64,000 bases of DNA from Phycisphaerae bacterium (GCA_035384605.1 DAOOIV010000004.1:1-64000); one strand, 5' to 3'. Positions 1-8,997 are shown, counted from the stretch's first letter. A program made the numbers and translations. The notes: generated by a model from the sequence alone, not told the origin.

Positions 1-866
1 TGCTTTGCCCTGACGATCCTTCGAAGGGCCTTGAGGTGTTGCGGGTGCGGAGCGGGAGCCCGGATGTCGAGGAGATCGACTCGCGGGTATTCAAGTATCA
101 AGGATCGACGTATCTGACGTCGATTTCGCACCTGCGTCCGGCTCGCAGCAAGGACGGTCGCAATTTCACGGTTGCGGACACTCCGGCGGTGTTTCCGGCG
201 TGCCGGGAGGAGGAATTCGGCATCGAGGATCCGCGCATCACCCGGATCGGCGATCGCTTCTACGTCAATTACTCGGCGATCTCGCGGATGGGCATTTCGA
301 CGGGGTTGGCGGTGACACGTGACTTTGTGACCTATGAGCGGATGGGGATCATCTTTGTTCCCGACAACCGCGACGTGACGGTTTTTCCGGAGAAGATCGG
401 CGGACTGTATGTGTGCTATCATCGGCCGGTGTCGGGCATGTTCGGCCGGGCGGACATGTGGCTGGCCACGTCGCCTGATCTGCTGCGGTGGGGGGATCAC
501 AAGTATGTGGCGGGTACGCGGCCGGGGATGTGGGATTGCCGGCGGATCGGCGGGGGGGCGGTTCCGTTCAGGACGTCCAAAGGCTGGCTGGAGATCTACC
601 ACGGGGTTGATGACGCGCAGCGGTATTGCCTTGGGGCGATGCTGGCTGATGGCGAGCGGCCTGAGCGGATCATTGCCCGGTCGCCCGCTCCTGTTTTGTC
701 TCCGGAAGCACCTTATGAAAGGGAGGGCTTTTTCGGGAACGTCGTGTTCACCTGCGGGGCGGTTGCCGAGCCTGATGGCCGGGTGATCGTGTATTACGGG
801 GCTGCCGATTGGTGCGTTGCCGCCGCTGAGACGACGATCGACGAACTGCTGGCGAGTGTTCGGTGA
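1..866 (+). CDS. GH130-family glycoside phosphorylase/hydrolase-like protein (5' truncated)
   Basis: The reading frame is open from base 3, so the gene enters from the left edge; a GTG at 36 is only the first in-window start and is probably internal. The 276 residues visible from there show the five-bladed beta-propeller style of GH130 beta-mannoside phosphorylases: GIEDPRI (the conserved ED pair), DKNVTVFPE-like DNRDVTVFPEK, YHRP, WD followed by KIGGGAVP-like CRRIGGGAVPF, and a late EIYHGVD and IYYGAAD. Known GH130 enzymes phosphorolyse or hydrolyse beta-mannosides in the cytoplasm or periplasm; the exact substrate cannot be read from the sequence. It stops at 866 and is followed by a zinc-ribbon gene on the same strand. 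The family call is firm, the specificity is not. Confidence 0.8.
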   Translation, partial: LCPDDPSKGLEVLRVRSGSPDVEEIDSRVFKYQGSTYLTSISHLRPARSKDGRNFTVADTPAVFPACREEEFGIEDPRITRIGDRFYVNYSAISRMGISTGLAVTRDFVTYERMGIIFVPDNRDVTVFPEKIGGLYVCYHRPVSGMFGRADMWLATSPDLLRWGDHKYVAGTRPGMWDCRRIGGGAVPFRTSKGWLEIYHGVDDAQRYCLGAMLADGERPERIIARSPAPVLSPEAPYEREGFFGNVVFTCGAVAEPDGRVIVYYGAADWCVAAAETTIDELLASVR

Positions 867-1010
867 AGACTTGGCGTTGAATCGGGGATAGAATAGATTG
901 TGGATGGGCGTGGGGGGTGTTGAGCTTGCCGAAACGACTGTCCGCGGGGTGTAGACTCCGGACAGACTCCACGACGGGTTGCGGGCGGCAGAGAAGACGG
1001 GAGGCGGGTT

Positions 1011-1538
1011 GTGACTATCGAACTGAGGTGCGAAAGCTGCGGCAAGATGCTGCGTGCCACGAGCGAGCGGGCCGGCACTCGGGCCAAATGTCCGGCCTGC
1101 GGGCACGAGCTGTACATTCCGATGCCGCCCGACCAGATCGAAGAGTTGCCCATGACTCCCGAGGACGCCGCTGAGCTGGAACGGGAGCAGGCTTTGGAGG
1201 AAGAACGACGGGCGCTGGATCGGGCTCTGATGCGAGAGTCGATCAGCAACGATGAGCCATCTGCGCGCCGAGGGGTTCGTCCGCCCTCGCGTGCCGGGTT
1301 CGGCGGCGGGACGGGCGGGGGCAACGCTCGCGAGGCCGTGGTGGCTTACCTGATGGCGATGCGAGATGCCAACCTTGATCTGGCGGCCCAGAAGCTCGCC
1401 GTTCTGCGGCGTCAGAAGGCCGAGGCTCTTGAGGTGGTAGACCAATTGGCGACCGATCAACTGCCGCCGCCGAGCCTGGCCAATGTTCCGCCCGGTGTTT
1501 ATCAGGGCTTTCTGCGAACCCTACGGTCACAGCTTTGA
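1011..1538 (+). CDS. Zinc-ribbon protein of unknown function
   Basis: A 175-residue protein starting with GTG at 1011, with a GGAGG-like sequence just upstream. Residues 7-32 hold two CxxC knuckles (CESC and CPAC) about 20 residues apart, the layout of a small zinc ribbon. A short stretch of charged residues (ELEREQALEEERR) suggests a coiled coil at about residues 54-75, then a glycine-rich linker, then a helical C-terminal domain without a family I recognise. There is no signal peptide or membrane segment, so a cytoplasmic location is likely. N-terminal zinc ribbons of this kind are common on otherwise uncharacterised planctomycete proteins. A clear intrinsic terminator follows within 50 bases. 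Function unknown. Confidence 0.75.
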   Translation: MTIELRCESCGKMLRATSERAGTRAKCPACGHELYIPMPPDQIEELPMTPEDAAELEREQALEEERRALDRALMRESISNDEPSARRGVRPPSRAGFGGGTGGGNAREAVVAYLMAMRDANLDLAAQKLAVLRRQKAEALEVVDQLATDQLPPPSLANVPPGVYQGFLRTLRSQL

Positions 1539-1584
1539 TTTGCCGCGAGTGAGGCGGTCGGGGACCAGGCCGGAATGAAAGACG

Positions 1585-1621
1585 AAAAGCCCGCGAAGCC
1601 GTGAGGCAAGGCGGGCTTTTT
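1585..1621 (+). terminator. Intrinsic terminator after the zinc-ribbon gene
   Basis: Perfect inverted repeat AAAAGCCCGC (1585-1594) and GCGGGCTTTT (1611-1620) around a 16-base loop, running into a T tract. It ends the plus-strand transcript of the gene ending at 1538. The A/T flanks would let it act on the minus strand as well, where the gene at 1801-3744 points toward it. Confidence 0.85.
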
Positions 1622-1800
1622 GATTGCATGCTTGGGCGACTGCTGGTAACCGGTGGTCTTTGCCTGTCGCCGGTTGGGAGTTCAGAGGGACCGAGGTTGG
1701 GCCGGCGTTTTGTCGGACTACCGACGGTCTGGAAAACCCGTTGTTATTGGCGCAAGGAGCTTCCGGCGCAATGCCGTCGCGCTCCGCCTTGGGTCGCGGT

Positions 1801-3744
1801 CTATTTCACGCCTGGGGGGGTCGGCGTTGGTTCCATCTCTTCCTCTTGTTCCTCTTCCGGCATGGTCATTCCGGGTCCGCCCATGCCACCCATGAACATC
1901 ATCATCATCGGCTTGACCATCTCGGCGGTTGACTGGGCCAACTCGATCGGGACCAGCACGTTGGCCTCGACGGCGGTCGGCTCGACCTGGGTAACCATGA
2001 TCGACAAAGGAGCGGCGTTGCTCATGTTCAAGGGGATGGGCATCATTTGACCGGTCTTGGCAAAGACATCCGAGATGGTCGAGAGCAACTGGTCGACGCT
2101 GAGGTACCCTTCGCCGATTCGTTTGGTGGCCGGGAGGCGATCGGCGATCATCTTGATGGCCTTGCGGTCGGCCAAGGGCGCCTGATTCTTCTGTACCATG
2201 TCAACGACCTGGGCAAACCGCTTGGCCCCGCCGCCGAAGGTAATCGCGACGTTTCTTTCGCCGACGGAGGCGATGCGGATGATGATGCCTTCCTGTCCGA
2301 GGACGTTCTTGAACTGCTCGAGCTGCTCTTCTTCGAGATCGGGGATCTTGGCGAGGTCGATCACGAAGTGATCCACGGCCGCACCGGTCAGTTTCTCGGC
2401 GTTTTCCTTGAGCTGGATCGCCTCGTCGATGGTCTTGGAGTCTTCCTCGGTCAGCGAGCCGTTGCCCAAGGCCGTCTTGACGAGAGTGTCCTTGACGGTC
2501 TTGAAGAGTTTGCGGATTTCACCCTGGGCCTGTTGGCTGTTGGCGACTTTGGCGACCAAGGTGGCGCCGATCAGGCCGTCCTGGCTCTCGCTGGGCAGGC
2601 TGGTGACGCTGACGGCGGCCTGCTCGAACGAGGTTGCGAGTTTGACGAGCGATTCCTTGATGCTCTTGATCTGCTCTTCGTCGACGTCGGTGCCGACCAT
2701 CTCGGGCTTGAGGATCTGGTCCACGACCTTCTTGACATCCTCATCTCTGAGTGTGTTCATCCAGCCGCCCGCGGCGATCATGGGCTCGTCGGGGAGACCG
2801 ACGAGGAGGGATCCGTCGCCGGGCTTGACGGCCGACAGGCGTTTGGCGATGTCGGAATCCGGCGTCGCCTGGTACCAGAACGTCATCTTGAGTCCGGTCT
2901 TGGAGTCCAGAGTCAAGGAGAAAGATGCTTCCTTCACCTCGTCAAGGAACTTGGTGATTTCGGCGATTGAGTCGTCGATTTCCTCGGGCTTGGCGCCGGG
3001 GGTGCCGGCCATCATCATGCCTTTGAGGGTGTTGATCGGTTCAGCACGAAGCTCCTTGGAAATGCGTCGCATGCCGGCCCACGCGAAGAGGTCGGCGTCG
3101 CCATAGGCCTTCAGCCGGTCGGGGGCCATAGCCTTGTCGATGCCTTCCTTGGCCTGAACGGCTTCCTTGAGGGCGTCCGCAGCCTCGGCCGATGCGATGA
3201 CCAAGAAGCCGCTTTTCTCGGCGGCGATGGCCGGTTCGGATCCGAGGGTAAGCTGGTATGTATCGCCCTCTTTGTCAGTGCCGCCCAAGGCCTTGACTAA
3301 GGCATCAGGCTTATCAGTGGGCAGGAAAATCACCGCCCGCTTGTGTACTTCGTCGACTTTCTTGACGTCGCTGCAATCCAGGAGAGCAACGGCCGCTCCG
3401 GAGTTGAGCTCCAGCCCTTCGTCGATGCCGACCTGCTCTTTAATCATGGCGACCAGCCCGGGGAAGCCCAACTGATCCAGAGGCAGTTCGAGCTTGGCCA
3501 GAATATCGGCGACGTCGTAATCGACCTCGGCGATATTTCGGACGGCCACGAACGCGGTCGCGGAGGCGGGGATAGCCTTGAGGACCGCGGTGGGATCTTT
3601 GGGCGGGGCCGGCTTGACCGGTTTGGCGGAGGTGGCCGGTTTCTCGCCGGCCGGGGCTTGGGCGGGCAGGATCGTGCCCGGTATCGCCAGGAGGAGCGAG
3701 CACACGATGAGATTGATCATCCGCTTTGGTTGTCTGGTTTGCAT
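1801..3744 (-). CDS. Large exported protein, family not recognised
   Basis: 647 residues. The N-terminus has a signal peptide: a basic QTRQPKR stretch, hydrophobic MINLIVCSLLLAIPG, and a likely cleavage after PAQA at about residue 30. The mature protein begins with a Pro/Lys-rich linker and continues as a long alpha/beta region with repeated elements of the type VLKAIPASATAFVAVRN and DADLFAWAGMRRI. This resembles uncharacterised exported proteins of planctomycetes that carry DUF3352-like repeats, but I cannot confirm the family. The C-terminus is Met-rich (MVKPMMMMFMGG) then acidic (EEEQEEEMEP). An ATG at 3744 is preceded by AAGGAA. It probably acts in the periplasm; no catalytic motif is visible. 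Confidence 0.75.
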   Translation of the reverse strand: MQTRQPKRMINLIVCSLLLAIPGTILPAQAPAGEKPATSAKPVKPAPPKDPTAVLKAIPASATAFVAVRNIAEVDYDVADILAKLELPLDQLGFPGLVAMIKEQVGIDEGLELNSGAAVALLDCSDVKKVDEVHKRAVIFLPTDKPDALVKALGGTDKEGDTYQLTLGSEPAIAAEKSGFLVIASAEAADALKEAVQAKEGIDKAMAPDRLKAYGDADLFAWAGMRRISKELRAEPINTLKGMMMAGTPGAKPEEIDDSIAEITKFLDEVKEASFSLTLDSKTGLKMTFWYQATPDSDIAKRLSAVKPGDGSLLVGLPDEPMIAAGGWMNTLRDEDVKKVVDQILKPEMVGTDVDEEQIKSIKESLVKLATSFEQAAVSVTSLPSESQDGLIGATLVAKVANSQQAQGEIRKLFKTVKDTLVKTALGNGSLTEEDSKTIDEAIQLKENAEKLTGAAVDHFVIDLAKIPDLEEEQLEQFKNVLGQEGIIIRIASVGERNVAITFGGGAKRFAQVVDMVQKNQAPLADRKAIKMIADRLPATKRIGEGYLSVDQLLSTISDVFAKTGQMMPIPLNMSNAAPLSIMVTQVEPTAVEANVLVPIELAQSTAEMVKPMMMMFMGGMGGPGMTMPEEEQEEEMEPTPTPPGVK

Positions 3745-3883
3745 GCTGTTGTTCCTTATTCGAGGGTCAGTTTCGGCACGTTCATGGCTATACCCGTTCC
3801 TGGGGTAATCGTCAAGCCAAGGCGGGCCATGGTCCTTTCCGATTAGACGCCACCCGATCGCAAAAGTTTAGCCGCTCCAAATG

Positions 3884-3912
3884 AAAAAAGCACTTCTCGC
3901 ACAAAAGAAGCC
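3884..3912 (-). terminator. Possible weak terminator of the metallophosphoesterase gene
   Basis: Read on the minus strand, GGCTTCT and AGAAGTGC form a short imperfect stem around an 8-base loop, followed by a run of six Ts. It lies about 100 bases beyond the stop codon at 4013. The stem is short, so this is tentative. The rest of the 268-base gap between the two minus-strand genes shows nothing else. Confidence 0.35.
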
Positions 3913-4012
3913 GTGGAGGCATCGACAGGCGGTCTTTTTCTGATCTTCTTGCCTGGGCGTTGCGGAGTGATCCGAAGAATTCTTCGCACAATCCTCCCGG
4001 CAGGCGCGTTTT

Positions 4013-5227
4013 TCACCCTTGTTCATCAAGAGCTGTTCCCGCCGGCAAACCGCTTGGTTTGTCGGGGCCAATGAGGTTGATGAAGGAGACCGTTGGTGGG
4101 CAGAGGAAGCGGATTTGCGGGGCGGAGCCGCGTTCCATGCCGATGCCGCGGTTGACGTAGAGGGGGTGTCCGTTGATGTGGAAGAGGCCGCCGCCGGCCG
4201 CCCGGCGGGGGATGGCTGATGATCGCGCGAGAGCGCCGACCCAGGGCAAACGGACCTGGCCGCCGTGGGTATGGCCGGAGACGACGAGGTCGACATTCGA
4301 TTGTGGAGAGAGGTGAAGAACGGCGTCAGGCCGGTGGCTGAGGATGATGCGGATGTCGCGGGGAGTGCCCGTCTCCTGCAAGCGTCTGATGACGTTTTCT
4401 TCCGCGCGTCCGAGGTAGGCTCCGCTCAAGCCGGCGATCAGGAGTCGCCGGTCTTTGAATTCCACGGTGATGATCTCGTTGTACAACAGGCGGACGCCGG
4501 TTCCTTCCATGGTTCGCTTGACCCAGGACAGGTAATCAAGGTTGCCGAGGACGCAATAGACGCCGGCGGGGGCCGACATCGAGGCGTGGAGCTCGCGGAA
4601 CGCGGGGATCTGGCGTTCGCGCTCGGCCAGGTTGGCCTGGCAGACGTCTCCGGCCAGAAGGATGATGTCCGGCCGTCGTTCCATGAGCATCCGGACGGCG
4701 GTTCTTTCGTGGTCGGTGACCTGGGGCGTCTGGAAATCGGAGATCACGCCGATTCGGAGGGGCGCCAAGCCGTCGCGATCGTCGGGCAGAGGCAAGGTGA
4801 CGGTCTCGATAATGAGCCGGTAGGGCTCGATGAAGCTGGCGTAGACCCCCACGAGCGCGGCTGACAGTCCCAGGAGGGCGACAACCACCGAAGGTCGGGT
4901 GGCCCGCAGAAAAGATCGTGGCCATGGAAAGGCGGCAATCAACAAGCCGGCGCTGAACAGCGGCACCGCAAAGACCATTTCCGTGTAGACGGCGTTCAAC
5001 AGGCCGAAATGATCCCATCCGCGGCGATGAAGGAGCACCAGTTTGAGGGCGCACGCGCCGACGAGGACTGTCCCGGCAAGCAGGGTGGTTGTGATGGTGA
5101 CGGCCGTTTTGCGGTTCTTGCGGCGGCGGATGCCAGCCAAGGCCAGCAGGACGACGAAGGCAATGCCGGCGTCGATTGCGGCCAGTTTCAGGCAGGTGGC
5201 CGTGGCGTAGGTAAGCGACATCTGCAA
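4013..5227 (-). CDS. Membrane-anchored metallophosphoesterase (YkuE-like) with altered motifs
   Basis: 404 residues. The first ~150 hold four or five hydrophobic segments (for example LAAIDAGIAFVVLLALAG and TTLLAGTVLVGACALKLVLL), so the catalytic domain is membrane-tethered. The C-terminal ~250 residues follow the calcineurin-like order: ISDFQ, AGDVCQ, LGNLDYL, LSHRPD and VSGHTHGGQVRLP. In the family these are DxH, GDxxD, GNHD, H and GHxH; here the His of DxH is Gln, and the His of GNHD is Leu. The GHTHGGQ signature is typical of YkuE-type enzymes. The lost ligands may mean altered metal use or weak activity. Divergent from the polysaccharide-lyase gene at 5368. Fold confident, activity uncertain. 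Confidence 0.8.
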   Translation of the reverse strand: MQMSLTYATATCLKLAAIDAGIAFVVLLALAGIRRRKNRKTAVTITTTLLAGTVLVGACALKLVLLHRRGWDHFGLLNAVYTEMVFAVPLFSAGLLIAAFPWPRSFLRATRPSVVVALLGLSAALVGVYASFIEPYRLIIETVTLPLPDDRDGLAPLRIGVISDFQTPQVTDHERTAVRMLMERRPDIILLAGDVCQANLAERERQIPAFRELHASMSAPAGVYCVLGNLDYLSWVKRTMEGTGVRLLYNEIITVEFKDRRLLIAGLSGAYLGRAEENVIRRLQETGTPRDIRIILSHRPDAVLHLSPQSNVDLVVSGHTHGGQVRLPWVGALARSSAIPRRAAGGGLFHINGHPLYVNRGIGMERGSAPQIRFLCPPTVSFINLIGPDKPSGLPAGTALDEQG

Positions 5228-5367
5228 GACGATACTCGCTATGGGAGAGCTAATCCAGGCACGTTCGTCTCGTTGCGTATTCTACGCTCGCGGGGGGCTC
5301 TGGTTCTGCGACTTTCCGGATGTGGCGATGGTTGCCGCGACGCGCCGGCGGCGGTACCGTGTCCGAT

Positions 5368-8193
5368 ATGTGTTGCAGGGGGTTGCGATGCTGTATTCCG
5401 GTCGTTCTGGCGGCCTGCGGTTGTGCCGGTCATCAGGCGTCGGCTTTGCCCGCTTTTCCGGGGGCCGAGGGGTTTGGTGCGCAGACGCCCGGGGGGCGTG
5501 GCGGCCGGGTCATTGAGGTGACCACGTTGGACGACAGCGGGCCGGGATCTCTGCGGGAGGCCGTATCGGCCAAAGGCCCGCGAACGATCGTTTTTCGCCT
5601 TGGCGGGACAATCAGGCTGAAGAGCCACCTTCGCGTGACCGAGCCGTTCGTCACGATCGCCGGGCAGACCGCGCCCGGCGGCGGGATTCTGCTGCGAGAT
5701 GCCGGGTTGTTCATCGAGACGCATGACGTCGTCGTGCGATTCATTCGTTCGCGCGTGGGGGCCAGCCTGGCGGAGCCGTACAACACGCAGGATGCGTTGC
5801 AGATCGGCGGAATGGACGCTCGTGACATTGTAGTCGATCATTGTTCTTTTTCATGGAGCATCGACGAATGCGTCGGGATCCGCGCGCCGGCGCATGATGT
5901 GACGTTGAGTTGGAACATTATGAGCGAGGGCTTGAGGCGGCCGTTCAGCGGGGAGCAAATCGGGGAGGATCGTTCGCACAGCATGGCCTTGATTCTCAGC
6001 GGCGGTCCCACGCGTTGCTCGCTGCATCACAACCTTCTGGCCCTGTGCAACAGCCGTAACCCGCGCATCCAGGGCGGGCGTCATGCGTTCTTCAATAACG
6101 TCGTCTATGGCTGGGGGTGGCTGACGGGTACCTTTTCTCGAAACCCCGAGGTCAACTTCATCGGCAATTACTACAAGCCCGGTCCCGGCAGCCAGGCGAT
6201 CAAGGCGATCTGCGAGCGGCCCGGTGAGATGGGAAGGATCTATGTGAAGAGGAATCGCAGTCCCGACCATCCTGATGACTCGTCGGGGGAATGGGAGTCG
6301 ATGGTGAATGGTTCGGCGGCGGAGCATCGGGCGTCCGAGCCGTTTGAGATGCCGCCGGTGACGACCACGTCGGCCGAGGAGGCTTATGCGGCGGTGTTGC
6401 GTTTTGCGGGAGCCGTTCTGCCGACCCGCGATCCGGTGGACGCGAGGGTTGTGCGGAACGTCCGGTTGTCTATGGGAGAGAAGATCGACCGTCCCGAGCA
6501 GGTTGGCGGCTATCCGGAGATGGCGTCGGGTACGGCGCCTCGCGATTCGGACCATGACGGGATGCCGGACGATTGGGAGACTGCGCAGGGATTTGATCCC
6601 GCCGACCGCGATGACGCAATCGGGGATGCTGACGGCGACGGGTACACCAACCTCGAGGAGTATCTTCAATTCATCGTCGAAGAGGGGTTGACGCCACGGC
6701 CGGAGGTACGAGGTGTTTCGATAGACAGGCCGGGCGGACCGTTCGTCGTGGAGTGCGAGGCGGGCCATCTGCCCGTCGTTCGCGTGGGCGGAGACGAGCG
6801 GTCATTTTACACGCACGCCTGGTTTCAGGATGAAGTCCGGCTGCAGGTCAAGCCGGGTGCCGGCGGCGAGGTCGTCTCGGCGCAACCGTCGAGGCTTCGG
6901 GACCGACTCAAGACGTCGGAGAACGGAATCGAGCTTTACGTGGCGGAGGAGGGCACGAGGATTTTCGAACAGAGCCCGGACGGGCATCGGCTCTTCGCTT
7001 TTTTTGACGCGTACCCCGGCAACGCGCCGGAGTTGGAGGGAGACAACGTGATCGACGCAGGCCGGTTCGGCGTTGTCGGCAATCGTGACAACGTGACCGG
7101 CAAGCTGCAGGCGGCGTTGGATGCGGCGTGCAAGGTGCGTGGTGGGGTTGTGTTCGTTCCGAGCGGCGACCTGGAGGTTGACACGATCCGCATTCCCAGC
7201 GGCGTGACGCTGCACCTGGCGGTGAGTTCGGTTGTGTACAGCAGCGGCCGATCGACAGATGGGGCGATGATCCTGTTTGACGGCGTCGAGGATGCGCGAC
7301 TGACGGGGCCGGGAGTGATCGACGGCCGGGGGGACGAAGGGTTGCCGCCGGTGGCGGCGGTAGCCGTTCGGAATGCTCGCTCGATTGTCCTGGAAGATCT
7401 GCTCGTGCGTAACTCCTCCGGTTTGGGGATCGAGGTTTCCGATAGCCGCGACGTCAAAATCAACAGGTCGAAGATTCTGGCCGTCGGCAACCGTGAGGGC
7501 ATCGGCGGTCTGGACGTGAATCGGTGTGAGTCGGTGACGTGTGAGCGGTCATTCATTTCGAGCACCGGGGCCGGCATTCGCATTCGGTCGGCCGGTGTGG
7601 GTGGGGCCGTCGGTCACACTCGAGGAATACGGGTCCGAGAAGCGACGGTGCTTTCGGCAGGGCCGGGCATCAGCGTAGGTCCGGAAAGCGATCAGGTCGT
7701 TGGCGACGTTGTTGTCCGGGACAGCGACCTGTTCTGCAGCGGAGAAGGCATATCGGTGGTGGCCGCGGACGGTGCGGGGGGGATCGAGACGGCGGTGTTC
7801 AAGGATCTGACGTTGGATGTGCGGCCGCTTGCGGGCGCCCCTGAGAGCGGACGTCCGTTTCTGATCCTGAATCGGTCGGAAGGTCCGATGAGGAATATTC
7901 TTTTCGAGCGTATCCGGGCGGGTGCCTGGGCCACGTCACGGATTGAGGGTTTGGGTTCCCGGCCAATAGAGGACGTGAAGTTCTGGGGCGTCGAGGTGAC
8001 CGCGAAAGATATCGCTCGTTCGGAGCCACAGCCGCTCTTTCATGTTCGACACGCGCGTTGTCCGCAGTTCCGCTTACTATATGTATCCTGGCCGGCGGGC
8101 GGGTCGGCGGGCTGGAGCGGCGTCTTCCGGTTCGATGATGTCTCGGACGCCGTGGCTCCGCCGGCAGAGCTATTCGAGAGCACTCTTCGCTGA
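5368..8193 (+). CDS. Secreted PL1-type pectate lyase-like protein with Ca-binding repeat and second beta-helix
   Basis: About 941 residues from ATG 5368, the start that places a signal peptide (CIPVVLAACGCAG) right at the N-terminus; in-frame starts at 5320 and 5359 are alternatives. The mature part opens with AFPGAEGFGAQTPGGRGG and LDDSGPGSLREAV, hallmarks of PL1-type pectate lyase-like proteins, followed by the IAGQTAPGGG strand. Around residue 395 comes a Ca-binding DSDHDGMPDDWE / DADGDGYTNLEEY pair typical of planctomycete secreted enzymes. From about residue 560 a second parallel beta-helix follows (VFVPSGDLEVDTIRIPSG, LTGPGVIDGRGD), resembling GH28 or pectate-lyase_3 folds, but the GH28 NTD, DD, GHG and RIK motifs are not intact. 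Likely extracellular polysaccharide degradation; substrate unproven. Confidence 0.8.
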   Translation: MCCRGLRCCIPVVLAACGCAGHQASALPAFPGAEGFGAQTPGGRGGRVIEVTTLDDSGPGSLREAVSAKGPRTIVFRLGGTIRLKSHLRVTEPFVTIAGQTAPGGGILLRDAGLFIETHDVVVRFIRSRVGASLAEPYNTQDALQIGGMDARDIVVDHCSFSWSIDECVGIRAPAHDVTLSWNIMSEGLRRPFSGEQIGEDRSHSMALILSGGPTRCSLHHNLLALCNSRNPRIQGGRHAFFNNVVYGWGWLTGTFSRNPEVNFIGNYYKPGPGSQAIKAICERPGEMGRIYVKRNRSPDHPDDSSGEWESMVNGSAAEHRASEPFEMPPVTTTSAEEAYAAVLRFAGAVLPTRDPVDARVVRNVRLSMGEKIDRPEQVGGYPEMASGTAPRDSDHDGMPDDWETAQGFDPADRDDAIGDADGDGYTNLEEYLQFIVEEGLTPRPEVRGVSIDRPGGPFVVECEAGHLPVVRVGGDERSFYTHAWFQDEVRLQVKPGAGGEVVSAQPSRLRDRLKTSENGIELYVAEEGTRIFEQSPDGHRLFAFFDAYPGNAPELEGDNVIDAGRFGVVGNRDNVTGKLQAALDAACKVRGGVVFVPSGDLEVDTIRIPSGVTLHLAVSSVVYSSGRSTDGAMILFDGVEDARLTGPGVIDGRGDEGLPPVAAVAVRNARSIVLEDLLVRNSSGLGIEVSDSRDVKINRSKILAVGNREGIGGLDVNRCESVTCERSFISSTGAGIRIRSAGVGGAVGHTRGIRVREATVLSAGPGISVGPESDQVVGDVVVRDSDLFCSGEGISVVAADGAGGIETAVFKDLTLDVRPLAGAPESGRPFLILNRSEGPMRNILFERIRAGAWATSRIEGLGSRPIEDVKFWGVEVTAKDIARSEPQPLFHVRHARCPQFRLLYVSWPAGGSAGWSGVFRFDDVSDAVAPPAELFESTLR

Positions 8194-8785
8194 CGGCCGA
8201 ATGCATCGTCGCATTATCCGGTCCGTAGGCGATATCCCTTCTGATGCAACCGGGTTTGCGCGACGATGATGTTTATCGTGCTTGCCTGCCAGGTAAGAAG
8301 TTCCGAGTCGTCAGAAGCGTGATAATGGTGGCGGACGTTCGGTTGAATCTCGGACGCATGTGAAGATGGCGAATTTCTTTTCCGGCCGGGCCCATAAGAC
8401 GGGCATTCGCAGCTTGTGGTCGGCACTTCCGATATGTGTATGCCAATCTGGTGAGGTTTTTTTGCGGCGTGCGTTTGCGTGCGGTTTTTTTGTTTCTTAT
8501 GTTTCATGAGCCGTTCGACGATCACGAGTGCGGGAAGCCGAGAGGGGTTCTCGCATGGAAGGCGGGAACAAGCAAGACCTGCCGGTCCTCGCAACGGAGC
8601 GGCCCGCACGAGGTGAGATGAGAAGGCGGGCCGGAACAGGAAACGATTGGAGCGTGTCACCGGCAGGAGGATGCGCCGGTTTTCAGTCGGCGAAATCCGA
8701 CGTGTGATGGGGAAATAGGCTTTGCCGGCGGAGGGAAAGATGCCGGCGGGCGATGCTTTCCGTAGGGGTAAGCAAAGGAGACGTC
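8194..8785 (+). other. 592-base non-coding region upstream of the Tad/Flp locus
   Basis: No plausible coding frame. It holds an AT-rich T tract (8455-8495, no matching stem that I can see), the candidate structured RNA at 8528-8609, and the leader of flp with a strong AAAGGAG at 8774-8780. I could not identify a convincing sigma-70 or sigma-54 promoter by eye, though one must serve the pilus operon. Confidence 0.6.
8528..8609 (+). ncRNA. Candidate structured RNA / leader element upstream of flp
   Basis: A 7-bp closing stem GTGCGGG (8528-8534) / CCCGCAC (8603-8609) encloses a 5-bp hairpin CGAGA/TCTCG (8539-8553), a 6-bp hairpin GGCGGG/CCTGCC with one G-T pair (8561-8583) and a short CTC/GAG hairpin (8588-8599), giving a cloverleaf-like four-way junction. 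It lies ~177 bases before the flp start on the same strand. It is not a tRNA (no T-loop or anticodon arm) and does not match the c-di-GMP-I consensus I know. A cis-regulatory or small RNA role is inference from folding by eye only. Confidence 0.3.
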
Positions 8786-8962
8786 ATGAAGAACCTGATC
8801 AATAGAGCCAAGGCGTTCATTAAGAACGAGGACGGCCCGACCGCGACGGAGTACGCGGTCATGCTGGCCCTGATCATTATTGCCGCTCTGACGGCGATTA
8901 CCGCCCTGGGCGGCCGGGTCACGGAGATCTTCACTGAGGTCACCGAGGGTATCGGCGGGTAA
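8786..8962 (+). CDS. flp: Flp/Fap-type major pilin
   Basis: 58 residues: MKNLINRAKAFIKNEDGPTA, then TEYAVMLALIIIAALTAI. The G/x-T-x-E-Y pattern (GPTATEYAVML) is the Flp prepilin processing site: cleavage after the Gly leaves Glu at mature position 5 beside a Tyr, followed by a ~20-residue hydrophobic helix. The start is set by AAAGGAG five bases before ATG 8786; an upstream in-frame GTG adds no pilin sequence. The pilin is processed by the peptidase encoded next (9233-9787) and assembled by the Tad machinery downstream. Large hairpins follow the gene, as expected where the pilin message must exceed that of the machinery genes. Confidence 0.93.
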   Translation: MKNLINRAKAFIKNEDGPTATEYAVMLALIIIAALTAITALGGRVTEIFTEVTEGIGG

Positions 8963-8976
8963 TGCATGATGCTGGA

Positions 8977-8997
8977 CCGCCGTGACAACCGCGGCGG
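8977..8997 (+). other. Stem-loop directly after flp
   Basis: CCGCCG (8977-8982) pairs perfectly with CGGCGG (8992-8997) around a 9-base loop, 14 bases past the flp stop codon. No T tract follows. It may protect the 3' end of a short flp message. Confidence 0.5.

Noticed and set aside
1601..2050. Plus-strand frame with a run of Met/Ile/Pro and signal-like start
   Set aside because: It overlaps the terminator and is antisense to the Met-rich end of the exported protein.
3868..4296. 142-residue minus-strand frame overlapping the phosphoesterase end
   Set aside because: Different frame from the supported gene, Ser/Pro/Thr-rich, no domain.
8455..8495. Intrinsic terminator around the two T runs
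   Set aside because: The sequence between the T runs does not form a stem.
8528..8609. tRNA or c-di-GMP-I riboswitch
   Set aside because: No TTCGA loop or anticodon loop, and the conserved GEMM core is not seen. It is kept only as an unknown structured RNA candidate.
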